Positions 51,301 to 63,345 of a stretch of DNA of 64,000 nucleotides are shown in pieces (within the stretch, counting starts at the first letter, position 1; the number at the start of each line of letters is the position of its first letter). The translations under genes and the position numbers were made by a program. This DNA comes from Gymnorhina tibicen. Its lineage: Eukaryota > Chordata > Aves > Passeriformes > Artamidae. The DNA lies in NCBI GenBank assembly GCA_013399875.1, contig VXAZ01018984.1, positions 4,813,503-4,877,502 on the forward strand. The letters are read 5' to 3'. Under the pieces are notes generated by a model. It searched no databases. It saw only the letters and a list, made by a program, of their open reading frames with translations, and was not told where the DNA came from.

Positions 51301-54300
51301 CCTCAAATTGTTTACATGTGTCCTTTGCAGTGTGGCCAATCTTTGAGAAAGCAAGCGCCTGTAAAAACCCAGCCCTTCTTCACTAAAGAGCAAAAAGACT
51401 GTCTTTTAAGTTGCCATATGTGAAACTGCATTTTTTAACAAGTGTTTAGGATACAATTTTTCCAAGTGGTGATGTGCAGCAGGCAGTTCATTAAGATGTA
51501 TCTTCATCTAATTGAGTGTTTTCCACTTACAGTATCATTTGGCCAAAAGCCAAATGAGAACTTACGAGGTAAGGTACGTGTCATGTTCAGCACATCCCAA
51601 ATCCTGCAATACACCCACAGAACAATGGATTGCAGAGGCTGATATGAGCTTGGGAGACAGCCTCAAATTGAATAGTGATGATCTGCATTTTCACTGCCAC
51701 CTGATGCACTCCTGAGGCTGCAGCCACATGGCTTCAATCAAAGGAAGTCTTTGCTAGCGTAAATTTGTGTCGATAGTAATAGATAAGAATAATACACATA
51801 GCACCTTGTATTGAAACCAGATGTTAAATCAGGTTCATACTTTAATAAAAATGTACATCTCTAAGGAGAAATATGAATAGTAAAGGTATTGTTTAGCAGA
51901 AAAAAAGGTTGGAGAAATTATGGATGCCACCTTATAAATGGTAGTTCAAGGAAGTTCACTGAGCCTGAAATGTTGCAGCACTCTTAAGTTCAACCCTGAC
52001 CCCTGGAAGGTGCATTCTTTACAGCTGCTATATATCCATGAAAAATTGTGTTTTCTGTAGAAAGCGTGACTGGCTTCTTGTTGCATCTTTGTTTTCTTTC
52101 CCGTAGAGAAAAGGAAATCAAGACTCCCAGGCTAAGATTTTGAAAACAGCCAGCAAGGGTCTGGTCTGATCCTGCTGAGGCAAATAGAATTCTTACATCG
52201 GATTTCTGGAAAGGAGCAGAGCTGCCTCTGCACCGGGGGTTTTAGAAAACACTGTCCTGCTGTTTGCAATCATGCCTTTACAAAATAATTACTTATATTT
52301 TATGTTCTACATGTTGTTTCACAGCCTTTGTAAAATGATCAGGAATTTACCATAAGAAAAGCCTGACTTGCGTTTTCCAAAATGGGAAAGAAATACAGTA
52401 TGTCCAAACTTGATAATATTTCAAATTTCTATTTGCCTCGGTATTCAACTGATAGATGGTCAGGCTTACAAAGTCAAACACTCATTTGCATGTGTCTGCA
52501 CAGCTAAATCCCATCAAGCCAACTTTTCAGTGTCCTTGCTCAAGGAGCTCAAGGCTTTTCCCTGATTCCAGGAAAGGTGACTTTCAAAAAGGGCCCAATG
52601 CACTTCCATTTTCCATAAGTAATGCTTTCAAATTGACAGCCTAATGTCTTCGAAAACAAAGATTGCACCATTTTTTTCACAGCACTTGCTAAGGTAGTTC
52701 TAGTCTCCATATAAGAATATAATGTCCAATGACATTTATTTCAGTAAAAATTTTGAGGTACAGAAAAACGTGTGAGGAATGAAATCTGTTCCTTTGCTTC
52801 TGATCAAGCACAAAATACCTATTATGTATTTCCACTTTCTCTGTGTGCCAGGCTATTCTTTGCTTCCAGCTTTTCTTTCAAAATTATGCATGCAATTCCC
52901 AAATAATGTGACAGAAAACTGTTGGCTCAATGGGAATCAATGAGCAAGGAAAAGACATCAGTCTCAATAGGAGCAAAAGGTCTGATGGGAAAAAAATGAT
53001 GGGTCTGTTTCTCAAAAAGGCCAAAAGGGAAATCAATGGCACAGTTAAAAGAACGCTGTGCAGAGGAACTAGACCAGTCTTTGACAACTTATTTTTTGCC
53101 ATCTTGTTTCCCCCCACACACAAAAAAAACCCCAAACCATAATCTATTTTAAGTGTCCTTTGGACAACAAAATACTCCAGTCTTCCCAAATGAGGGATGT
53201 GATCATCTGAAGCAGTTCTGTTGCTAAGAAACTTGCTAACATTAAAGCCAGGACAATGTATTAATCAGCCTCCTGCATTTGTTAAGGCAACCTCCCAGTG
53301 TCCTGTGCCTTCTGTGCTCTCGTGAATTGGCTGGAGGTTGAAGTTAATAAACCGGCTCCATGCTCTGAAGAGTTTGCAAACAGCAAAGTAAACATTTCAC
53401 CTCGTCACAAGCTCCCAAGAAAAGGGCTGGCTGAGTCAGTGAAGAAAAGCTTTGGCTTCTTGTAATAGGGAGTTCCCCCAAAGTGAACAGTATTGAAAAA
53501 TACTAGGTATTTATTTCAGGGACCTTACACTAAACAGTCCTGCAGAGCTTCAGTGCTTAGTGCTCATCCGTAGCTGGGCAGAGCTCCACACAGTTCATTC
53601 AATCAACTATTTTAATAGAGAATGTAACTTTTTAAACCACAGTATTGAATTCCAGAAATACTGAAGAGAAAATGCACATCATGAGCTGTATAAAAAGTAC
53701 TGAAAGGTAATACAATTTCCCCATATAGTACTGATTACTGTGGCACAGGTTCAATGAGTAAAATGATGCATGCTCAAAGAAGTGGCAGCTGATTTTTCCA
53801 GAGAATAAGTAGGACACTAGGCTTTTAAGACTGGAGAGTTCACTTGTGTAAGTCCATAATTGGAGAAAAGCAGGGGTTAGTAACCTGAGCACAGGACTGG
53901 TCACCAGGAGTGCTTGGTAAAGGTATATTTGCACAAATTTTTCCATTTTTCTCTTTGATGGGGGTGAGAGATAATCAAGGCATTGTGAACAAAAAAGCAT
54001 TGAGAGTAATGCATTTCAGTCCACATAGATTTTTCCAAGAGAACAGTGATGTTCTTGAATTGGCTGAAATTTGGACCCATTTCCAATTATTTCCTGTTAG
54101 TAAGGTATTGTATTTCTCTGAGTCTGATACACACTGACCTCTACTCCTGCCTCAACATATGGTGTCCTTTTTCTACAGAAACTCAATAGCAGCAGAATAC
54201 CTTGTGATTGATCTCCTTTGAATGTTAACAAGCGAAGAACATGCCATTAATAAAATCCAAAGTATGAAAATCTATCTGTCATCAGTATGATGAATCTAGC

Positions 54301-55880
54301 CCATAATTCCACAAATCAAATCCCTCCGTGAAAGCAATGGCTGTTCACAGATCAATTTGTGGATTCAGAGTAAATCAAAAATGAACTGCCCAGAAGCTAA
54401 ACATTGAGTCCATCTAATTTAAAAAACATTCTAGTTGCTAGGTCAGATTATTCACGCAGAGTTAGTGCATGGCTGCAGATTGGAGTCACCATTTTCAGTA
54501 CTCTTTCCAGCAAAAAGTGGGTATTTGGTAAAGCTGTGGAAATGAGCCATCACATAAGGAGTGAGCTGGATGTGGACATTTGCTGTACTCCAAAGTTACA
54601 AGTTATTATGGCTGATGTTTTCTTGTTTTTACAGGCAAAGACATTAGAAATATTGCCTTACTTTCTGGGGAAAAAAAAGGAACAATCTGCAAAAAAGAGT
54701 CTTTTCACCTCTAAGCTGATCACAAGTATTCAGTCATCTTTCACCCTTCTTGTGCAATGGCTTTCTTTATATGTGAACACGAAGAATGAAATCCAGTAGA
54801 TGCAAAGGTGGATCTTGTTTTCTGATGGCTTTCCCCATCCACCCCAGGAAGAATTTGGGTTCCTAGGCAGCTATGCTTAGGCTGCCTAGATAGTGCAGGA
54901 ACAAAGGTGCAAAACTGAAAGCAGAAGAAAACCTTTACAACTTTGCTGTTAAGAACTAGTTTTTTGGAAACAGCGTCCCGGGTTTGTTTCAGAAACTCTT
55001 TCATATAAAACTTAGAATTAGTTCCATGAGGACAGACAATACTCACACCTTTGCCACCTTAGTGCTCTGCATGCTGTGCCACCCTGTCTGCTTCCTCTCC
55101 TGCTACTGCCAGTCCCTGGGACTTGAATTCCCTTCTGCTAGATGGAAATTTTCAGCAGCTCAGCTACTCCAGCTCAAACAGCCTCTTGCCAAGTGATTAG
55201 GGAAGTTTCCAAAGGGAGAGCTCTCCTTCTCCACTCTGCTGCATATCTTTATTGACAGCCCTAACCTGTACACTGTTACAGAATTGATGAACTATATGTC
55301 CATCTCTTGAAGGAAAAGGCTGAGCGCAGTATCTTATCCTATGCACAGAACAGCTTTCCTTCTTTCTACTTTTGCAGATGCACCTAATAAAAAAGTGTTT
55401 TCCTGTCAATCCCCTCGCTACAGTATTTGGTATTAGATGGTATAAGCATTCCTTAGCTATGCTGTGTATAGTCCCAGACAAGCCATGGCTTTCCTCAGTG
55501 CGTGTGTGCCACAGCCAGGGCACCCTGTAGATCATCTCACATGGTTCAAGCTGAACTATATCAAAACACACGGGGAAAATCCTGTCCACTCACTGTGGTG
55601 CTTAGCCCCAGGATATTTGCTGGACTTCGCAATGCCTCTGGCACTTCTGAGCATGAAGTGCCATTGGCTGGGAGGAAAGAGCTGGCAGGAGGACAGGAAA
55701 CAGCCCTCTGCCTTCTCTATTTAATCGTCACCATATTTTGTTCATTTTTGTCTGCAGAAACCACTTAATTCAATATGGATACACAGCTAAAAGCAATAGG
55801 GAATCAGAATAATATTTTACAGATCAGGCACTGGTGGAACTGAACATTTACATAACTCCAGGAGGATTTCGTGTGTCAGT
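45336..55880. other. Non-coding unique DNA, no gene seen
   Basis: Over 10 kb of single-copy sequence without recognised LINE, LTR or satellite copies. It holds the longest chance frames of the window (131 codons at 54404-54799 plus, 130 at 55197-55589 minus, 129 at 46141-46530 plus, 125 at 51046-51423 plus). None shows a signal peptide plus domain order or a motif I recognise. A (CCACCA)-type short run lies at 47388-47403. Confidence 0.55.
47884..47897 (-). promoter_or_regulatory. CTCF-like motif, minus orientation
   Basis: The minus strand reads AGAACAGGGGGCAG; the core ACAGGGGGCAG is a strong CTCF-like match, while the first bases are weak. Its orientation converges on the plus-strand motif at 43737. 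Confidence 0.3.
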
Positions 55881-56149
55881 CTGTGCTTGCCAGAAACAAA
55901 GAGCAGGAGAATCTCCAAAAGGGAAAGCCAGTGTCCAGTTCAACCATTAAAATCTGCAAGAAAAGCAGAAAAGTTTGTACTGGTAAAAACCAGCTGCTAG
56001 AGAAAAGAGGAATAAGGCAGAAAAAAGGAGAGCTGAGTCCTCAGAAGCAGCTTTTCAAGCATCCAGCACAGCAAAAACACATTAAGGAAAAACTTTTACT
56101 ACCAGTAGTAAACAACAAACACAGGTGATCAGGGAAACGCAGGGACTGA
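55881..56149 (+). other. A-rich stretch, possibly the 5' part of the adjacent LINE fragment
   Basis: An 85-codon lysine/glutamine-rich frame (55871-56128) precedes a LINE-like block. Composition and position would fit LINE ORF2 sequence upstream of RT, but no motif confirms it. Confidence 0.2.
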
Positions 56150-56545
56150 TGGAGAAGAGAAGTGGGTATGAAGACAATAACCTTGTAGATGAAACACTAA
56201 CCTCATGTCAGTCGGGGAATACAAGGTACAACCTTAGAAAACCACCAGTGGAAATGAAACCAGGCCTGCACAAGCTGTGAAGACAAATAAAAGCTTCTGC
56301 AGTCATATAAAGCAGTAATCTTGCTGAGCGAACACTGTAGGCTTTGAAAGACAGGGCAAGCATATAGAACCAGGAATCTCAATGACTTCCTTGCATCTAT
56401 GCTCACTAGGGAAATGGGAGGAAGCAGGAATAATTTTTCTGCATGTAAACAGGGAGGAGGAAAATAACTAGCAAGTGAGGAAGGTCAGAAAGGAATCAGA
56501 TCAGTCAAAAAAATCCAGATAGCTTCAGGACTTGACAAAATAGGA
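56150..56545 (+). mobile_element. Probable ancient CR1-like LINE fragment (linker and start of RT)
   Basis: Sense-strand steps in the order of CR1/L3 ORF2 between endonuclease and RT: GACAAATAAAAGCTTCTGCA then GTCATATAAAGCAGTAA (56281-56317), AATGACTTCCTTGCATCTAT then GCTCACTAGGGAA (56381-56413; compare the family's 'cttctttgcctcagtcttcact'), and ATCCAGATAGCTTCAGGACTTGAC (56513-56536; compare 'tctgcaggacctgatgaaatt'). Stop codons and indels abound. The match is by motif order rather than high identity, so the superfamily is likely and the family uncertain. Confidence 0.5.
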
Positions 56546-58510
56546 CATTTTCAATATTTTCATTTATGCTAGCTAGGGACTAGAGAGAAATTAATCTGAC
56601 CTCCCCTGTTTTTGTTAATGTTAACAAGGGAGGAACCATGAAAATACAGCCCTTTACAACAAGGTTCACAGGTGAAATCATTAGCTGATTTTGCTCTTTG
56701 TTAATGAGATACAAATTAACTATTTTGTTTCTTTAATAAGTAAATAATTATATCTCATCACAATAAGCTTCAGAAGAATAGAGGTTTTGTGTCCAAATGA
56801 AGTTCAGGTCTTTTTCCCTCAACTGTTTGGCTGCTGTTGTTTCAGAAACCTGGCCTTTAACAACCAACCCTCGTTTCAGCTGCAGTGACTGCAGTGAAGT
56901 CACAAATCCACGATGATGATATAAAATTGTTGCTTTGAAAACAAAAGTCATGCTACAGATTCAATATCAGCAGTTTTCCAAGATTCAGAAGAGAGCAAGA
57001 AAGTCTTTGGAAGTGCCAAATCTTACTTGAAATCATGCCCTTAATAAACAAGTATATGAAACAATAGAACATAACACTGTCATTGTTAATTGGAGACACG
57101 TGAATATTTTTAATCTTGAGGCCTCACTAAAACACACTAACTGCTATGAAATATGACAGAGCCCTGGTTTGTCTTCTTCTGGGGGAACATGAATACCATC
57201 AAACTTGTGCTAGAGTGCTACAAAAGAAATGTGCTTTGCATATTGGATCTTAGGTCAGATATTTTCTCTGACACACTGATGGCATTTTTTTGCACTTACG
57301 TTACAATATGTGAGATTTTACCTTAAAATTTTTTTCCTGACACCACATAGATTTATATTAATATCACATATTTCATTTAAAATGCATCTCTGAGGACAGA
57401 TCTGAAAATATGTACCCAGCATACCCTGACGGAAAATAAGGATAGACAAAATCTTTAAATTTTTTTTCAAAAGATCTCATTTGCCTTTTAGTTAAATCAC
57501 ATTTTCACTAGGACTGACTTCTGTCTCTTTTGTTTGCTACTAGCAAAACTGCCTGTATGAATTAATACAAAATAGAATTTGAACATTACAAATAACATAC
57601 ATGCTCTCTTTTTTTTCAGTCACCAAAGATAGCAACTGACACTTTCCAACAGAGTTGCTTTAATTGCTGCATGAAACCTTGTGGCTTGGTTCTGTCCTGC
57701 TGTGCGACTGCTCTAACCTTAGTGGGTTCATGTGATGTGTAAAACGGGATGTATAAACCCAAAGAAGGAAAAAAGCATTTTGGTAGGCATGTGGATCCGT
57801 AAGCAGTGCAATGTCTGCTCTGAGGGAGCACAGAATGGTCGGAAACAGGGTGGTGTAGAGCTACATCCCACCAAAACAGCATTGTTACCCAGGAATTAGG
57901 GCATGTTGAGGAACTTTCCCTGAAAACTTTAAGGAATGTTGGAGTGAAACAAATCACTCCTTCACAGCAGATTTGTTGTGGGGCTAGAAAGACACTAAAT
58001 GTTCACTTTTTCAATACTGATGTTCCTATCACTCCCAATATATCCTTCACCTTCTTCATAATGATGGAAGAGACTGTACAGATTTACCTTCAGGAACTCC
58101 TTGTTGCCATAAACAGGTCCCTGAGAAAAATAGTTTCTGTGTCGTAAACACTTCTGCTCCTCTTTAAATATTTAAAGGCTTTTAGGAGTTTCAGTAAGAA
58201 TGTGGTGAGCAAGACAAAAGTTGTCTGTTGTAACTACATCACACACAGAGCCTCGTCCTTTCCCTCTTCTGCACTGTTTTCTAGCTAGTGTTGCAAGGAC
58301 TTCAGCAGTAAAGCTCACTGGGTTTCTGTCAGGCTGGACAGAGCACCCAGTGCCAGGCTTTGATGGTTTTCATTTGTATGATAGCTGTTCACACTGCAGT
58401 AGTATCTGCATTGCCAGATACTATTGGCCATTTGGGTTTGAACTTCTCCTTATCAGCAAATGGTCTAATCAGCATGGCAAGTAGCTGTGTATTCATAACA
58501 AAGCAACAAA
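56546..58510. other. Non-coding, no gene seen
   Basis: AT-rich unique DNA; the 113-codon minus frame (57616-57957) and 87-codon plus frame (58221-58484) are unrecognised. Confidence 0.6.
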
Positions 58511-58597
58511 TTATTATCATTATTGTTGCTGTTGTTATTATTACAATTATTATTACCATTATCATCATCATCATCATCATGGTTACCATTATTATAA
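58511..58597. repeat. Imperfect (ATT)n/(ATC)n microsatellite
   Basis: Trinucleotide array of TTA, GTT and CAT/ATC units, including six consecutive ATC units (58561-58578). Translations of it give isoleucine-rich artefact frames on both strands. Confidence 0.95.
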
Positions 58598-58883
58598 CTA
58601 TCAACATAAACTGAGAAGCTGTTAAAAATGTTAGTCTAATTAGGCTGAGGAAAATTGTATTTTCTGAAACTGTTGGAATTCTTTACCAGTTTAAGTATGG
58701 GGTAAAAACCCCTCAATCTGAAGGCACATTCTGCAGTTGCCAATTTTGCCAACCATGCCACTGGTGAATATTCCAGGAATGTATTTTAGCATCTTATTAC
58801 AGAAAGAAATACTCAGAACGCACATGGACTGGAAAACTTTATTCCATGTGCTATGCACACTACTCATCTTGCTTTTCTGAGAG

Positions 58884-58911
58884 TTTATTTACTTATTTAT
58901 TTATTTATTTA
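58884..58911. repeat. (TTTA)n microsatellite next to CR1 3' end
   Basis: Seven TTTA-type units with one TTAC interruption, ending about 15 bp from the 3' terminus of the minus-strand CR1 copy. Confidence 0.95.
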
Positions 58912-58925
58912 CCACTAGCCTTCAA

Positions 58926-59267
58926 ATCACAGAATCACAGAATCATTAGGTTTGGAAGGGACCTCTGGAGATCATCTACTCAAACCCCCTTGCCAAGAGG
59001 GGAGTAACCTAGAACAGGTGACACAGGAATGCATCCAGGTAGGTTTTAAATGTCTCCAGAGAGGGAGACTCCATGACCTCCCTGGGCAGCTGTTCCAGTG
59101 CTCTGCCACTCTCAATGTAAAGCAATTCTTCCTCATGTTGAGATGGAACTTGTTGTGTTTTAGTTTATGGCCATTACTCCTTGTTCTGTCACTGGGCACC
59201 CTTGGAAAGAGTCTGGCACCCTCCTATTGGCATCCACCTTTGAGATATTTAAGTGTTCTGATGAGGA
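58926..59267 (-). mobile_element. CR1 LINE 3' end, minus strand, with ORF2 C-terminus remnant
   Basis: Read on the minus strand this is the best preserved CR1 copy of the window: two TTCTGTGA octamers at the 3' terminus (58926-58942 on plus: TCACAGAATCACAGAAT), then the terminal untranslated part (plus: TTTGGAAGGGACCTCTGGAG then ATCATCTACTC), and upstream the last part of ORF2. The 75-codon minus frame 58972-59199 retains the conserved C-terminal block KFHLNMRKNCFTL...EHWNSCP, equivalent to the family's FRLDIRKKFFT...HWN region. It starts mid-ORF, so it is 5' truncated, and the frame is damaged further on. Bird-type and younger than the copy at 31.6 kb, but inactive. Confidence 0.95.
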
Positions 59268-62200
59268 AACCTATTAATTGTTGGCTCAGCTAGTACCTTA
59301 GATTTGCTGAGGTCAAATCTTTATTCGTTAAACCAAACGGGTACTAGTTTTGCAGCATCCCTGGCTATATGCATAAAATACAGTAACAGAAAACCTTTTT
59401 TTCCTCCCCCCACAGCTACTCAAAGTGTAAGCATCTTGACAAGCTTTGGAAAAGATGCAAATCTATCAGAAACTGCAGTTCTGCCTAGTCAGAAGTGACA
59501 AAACAGCCAGGCTCTGAGTCCTGGAGAGTATTTCTGCATTACAGCTGTGCTGACAGGATCCCATAAGAACAAGCGTCAGATCTATGGGAGATGCAAAATC
59601 AACCAATAGATATATGGAGAGAATACAGCACATGGAAATGTGGTGAAACATTGTAACTATTAAATAAAAGGCCTGTGCAATTTATTTTAACATTTAATCT
59701 GCAGAAGGGTATTCAGCTGTACTAATTTCTCCCAAAGCTTTGCATTTAAGAGTATGTGTTTAACATTAAGTCAGACTTTCCAATGCCAAAAGCAGAAATT
59801 GACATGGTTTCCAGATGTAGATTTTAGTAGATCATGTCTCAGATAATTAAGGGCTGTCAGATTTGAGTGGGTTAGTAATTGAAGCTGTATAGAACACAAT
59901 TTATTGTCAAACAATACCAGACCTTCAGTGAAAAGCAGAAATCACATCTCTCTAACAGAGGCTTTTCATTCTGGGAATAAGCTTGGAGGTATGGATTGAA
60001 AACATCAGATTTGCCTTCCAAATGGAAAAGTTAAAACAAACAAAATGCATTTCTCTGGAACATTCTTTATATGTGCTGTGTTATTTGTCTCCCCACATTC
60101 CTGTGTTTGCTTCTTGTTTTCTTCTGGAAAACATGTACAAATTACACAGTTTCCCTAACCTACTCTACTTAGTCAGGGGAGACAGACCTGAACATCAACT
60201 GTTTGTATTCAGCTCAGTGCTGCTCAAAATAGTTTATAGTTGAGAATAAACTGAACCATCAGAAATAGGATCTCAATCCTTTGAAATGTCAGCAGATCAA
60301 GTTCACTGCACAAGCAGGAGCTGAATTTTCAATCCAGAAGGCTGCATCATTGTCAAAAGCTCAAGATTATTTAGGTGAGCTGATTTACTAACATGGCAAC
60401 TAACGAGATTTGTGTTCCAAAGTTTGATTTATACTTTGGATTCATCTTGTCAGACCGACTGTAAATAATATCTGCTAAGAGCAACATTTTACGTGGCCCA
60501 TTTTCAGTTTGCTCAGATTGCTGAGAAGCCCACAGTAAGTCATCTCAAGCATCAGACTCAAACTCTGCTTTGTCCTGGGCCACCATGTAGGAAAGCTAAA
60601 AGAATACTGGCAAATGGGATGTTGGGGGCTGGCAAGAACCTGACCCAGCATCTGCAAAGGCTAAACAGGTCTCCCAGTTCAGGATATCCCTGTTTATCTG
60701 CTTCACAAGTTGGACAGGCCGATGGATGGAAAGAACCAGACCAGTGGCTGATCTCCCCTACTTCACTGACATCCAGGGGCAGGATTATCTAATGCTGGTA
60801 GCATTAATTCACTGAAACCAAGTGCAAAATGGTTCTTAACTACAGCAGGTCTTTGGTTTTACCCTAAGGGAGAGAATAAAATGCACACAGCCTTCTCTCA
60901 GTCTGCCCTACAAAAAATTTTTTAAAAGGTGACTTGGGCAACTTTGACACATCAATGCTGAAGATAAATCAGAGAGCAGAGAAAGGTAAAAAAGGGCTCT
61001 TGCATTCCAAATCCTGTCAGGCAGCTTCACAAAGTTGTTCTTTCACAGCATTCACACCTTTAATCTTTTATTGTTGACTAGATCTGAATATCACAATGAA
61101 AAAAAACAAAGAAGTGTTGAAGAATCTTTTCATTTTTTCCTTTTATATTCCAACTTTAAAAGTTGTTGGGAATATTAATGAATGAATAAAATAGAAACAC
61201 ACTTTAGAAAGAAGGCAGTGTGTTTTCACTAAGGTTTGGAAGTACAAGTTGCAGTTCAGGTACATAACAAGAACTTCAAGTAATGATCTGCAGACAGCTT
61301 CCCACCGGGAAATCAGTGCAGCCTATAACAAAGCCAGTTTGCTACATACTCTTCTGTCTTCAACGTGCTTGAAGTTCATTAGAGCACAAGCAGAAAATAC
61401 AGCAAGGACAGACAAAATTCTGCAAATGACAGCATTTTAAAAGGCTGCATGTCTCAGAACGTGTCCCCTTTCCTTTTGGATCCAGTGGCCAGCTGGGTTA
61501 AGCACGGGGAGTGTCCATTTTCATACCGGCACTGGACTCAAGTTTCCATAAAGAGACGTCTCACGTCTTTGGACGGGTGGCTTCATTTCAGCAGTGGCAA
61601 AGACAGGTCCCGTATGCAGCTGCTGGATGCTGCCAAGCTGCAGCAACCCAAGACAGGAGGAGCTGTGTAACCTCTAAACTCTGTCCCCATGTAATTAAAA
61701 GCAGAGCTGGGGCTCAGCTTCCCAGCATCTGCTCTGCAGCAACCCCACACCCCAAAACAGCTTCCCTAGCAAAGCTCAAATCCTTAGTACAAAGGAGTCA
61801 TTGAAAAGCAAACCATTTTAATCTGTGGGATAGAAAGAGGTTCTGCAGCCAAGCTGACAATTCTTGCTCTTTAGTATTGATTGAATGGTCATTTGTTATA
61901 ATGATGGCTAAAACAGTCAAGCAGATGCTACAAATATTGCTGTTTTGATTTATAAATGTAGAAAACTGCTTGTCTGCTTGTCACAGAAAAATGCAAAACT
62001 TCACATCCTCCACAGTTATCCAAGTAGATTTTCTGGGGTATTTTTCCTTTTGCTTTTTGTGTTTTAATAACAGAATATTTCACAGACCAATGGCAAACTT
62101 GTGAAGGCTAATGATGTGGTGCCATGTGTCTACTTCAGATCTCCACCTCCAGTGCTAGGGAAGATAATAACCCAGGATAACTCAGCAGGCTTGCTAACTT

Positions 62201-62499
62201 ACCATGTCAACAGGGAATGTTTATCCTGCATAGGCAGGATCAGTTTTACCTCAAGAGGTTTGGCACAGAAGAGCTGATAAATTCACAGCATGTATTCAAA
62301 AGCTGCTTTCAGCAAAACATTTCCACTTTTATTCTGGCAATGCTCAGATGTGGCTGAAGAAATCTCCACAAAGTGAAAGAGGAGACGGGGCCAGGAAGTA
62401 CAGATTAAAGAGAAATCACAGCTGAATTGTGCTTGATTTTTTCAGCTGCATCAAATATCAAGGGCTTGCTCATTGCACAGTGGAAGGAGGCAAATTAAT
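59268..62499. other. Non-coding unique DNA, no gene seen
   Basis: No recognised repeats. A GC/CpG-richer patch lies at 61440-61790 (GCACGGGGAG, ACCGGCAC, AGACGTCTCACG, GACGGGTGG) with overlapping plus frames of 73 and 97 codons; the product is unrecognised. The 99-codon plus frame at 60493-60792 is also unrecognised. Confidence 0.55.
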
Positions 62500-62830
62500 A
62501 TAACATGGACAAGGTCTGGACAATAGTAATGAGGGTGACTATAGCTAATAAAAGGGGGCAGTACAAATACAAGTAAGCAAATTAGCATATGGAAGGTAAA
62601 GGCACCATTTCACCATGCCACTCCGACAAAATCACCCCAGAAAATTGAATGTAGAATTCTAATTGATGCAGTTGAGAGAGACAGTGAAGCTAATCTGAGT
62701 ACTTAATGACTATGATGGGAGCATCACAATGTAATTGCAATGTACTTTTTTTGCCACAATGTATCATCGCACCACTTCTATTCCTCTGGAACAAATACAT
62801 TTATTTGAATAGAAGCAGTTAGATCCCCAA
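62500..62830. promoter_or_regulatory. Candidate conserved non-coding element (inference)
   Basis: Stop-rich, low-repeat sequence dense in homeodomain/POU-like cores: GCTAATAAAAGG, GCAAATTAGCATATGG, TTCTAATTGATGC, GTACTTAATGAC, ATGTAATTGCAATG. It resembles developmental enhancer sequence; no conservation data are available. Confidence 0.22.
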
Positions 62831-63275
62831 ATCCCTTTGTTTCATAACAAAACCTGCATGCCATCTCCCCTGTCAAGGAGCTGCAGGTTTGGATACCTGT
62901 GGTTGTAGCACAGTGTTTATCTTGGGATCCGTTTCATATTTGCGCCTCTGTGCTGCCAAAATCATGAATTTACTTAGTTTGTTAACTTAACTGGTCCAGA
63001 GAGAACTATAGGGGCTGTTCTGCAAGGACATAATATTTCTTCCCCAAATGCAGCCCCCTCATGTGTTACAAAACTACCTTAGTTGACATACTTGATGCCA
63101 AACCTCCTCAGTGAAAAGGGAAACTGATTTTTCCCTTTCCATCATTTGAACACTTCATCTATCATTTTCATCATGTGTAAAATGAAAACAATACCAGTCT
63201 TCTTCCCAAATGCATCATTAGACCCAGCTCACTAGTTTCCTCGAAGAGACTCCCCAGATTAGAGTAGAAAAATGT
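62831..63275. other. Non-coding, no gene seen
   Basis: Unique DNA with nothing recognisable. Confidence 0.6.
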
Positions 63276-63345
63276 GTTGTTGTTGTTGTTATTAATACTA
63301 TTAATATTAATATTAATATTAGTATAATATTAATATTAATATTGC
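63276..63345. repeat. (GTT)5 plus AT-rich palindrome (TAATAT)n
   Basis: Five GTT units are followed by ATTAATACTATTAATATT and further ATTAAT/TAATAT units. The two halves around TTAGTATAAT are reverse complements of each other, forming an inverted repeat about 40 bp long that could extrude as a cruciform. Confidence 0.95.

Noticed and set aside
54404..54799. 131-codon plus-strand open frame, the longest in the window
   Set aside because: No recognisable domain, no convincing splice or promoter context, and this length is expected by chance in 64 kb.
55197..55589. 130-codon minus-strand open frame
   Set aside because: Overlaps other frames, has no family resemblance and no supporting signals.
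58360..58614. Isoleucine-rich frames on both strands
   Set aside because: Translations of the ATT/ATC microsatellite.
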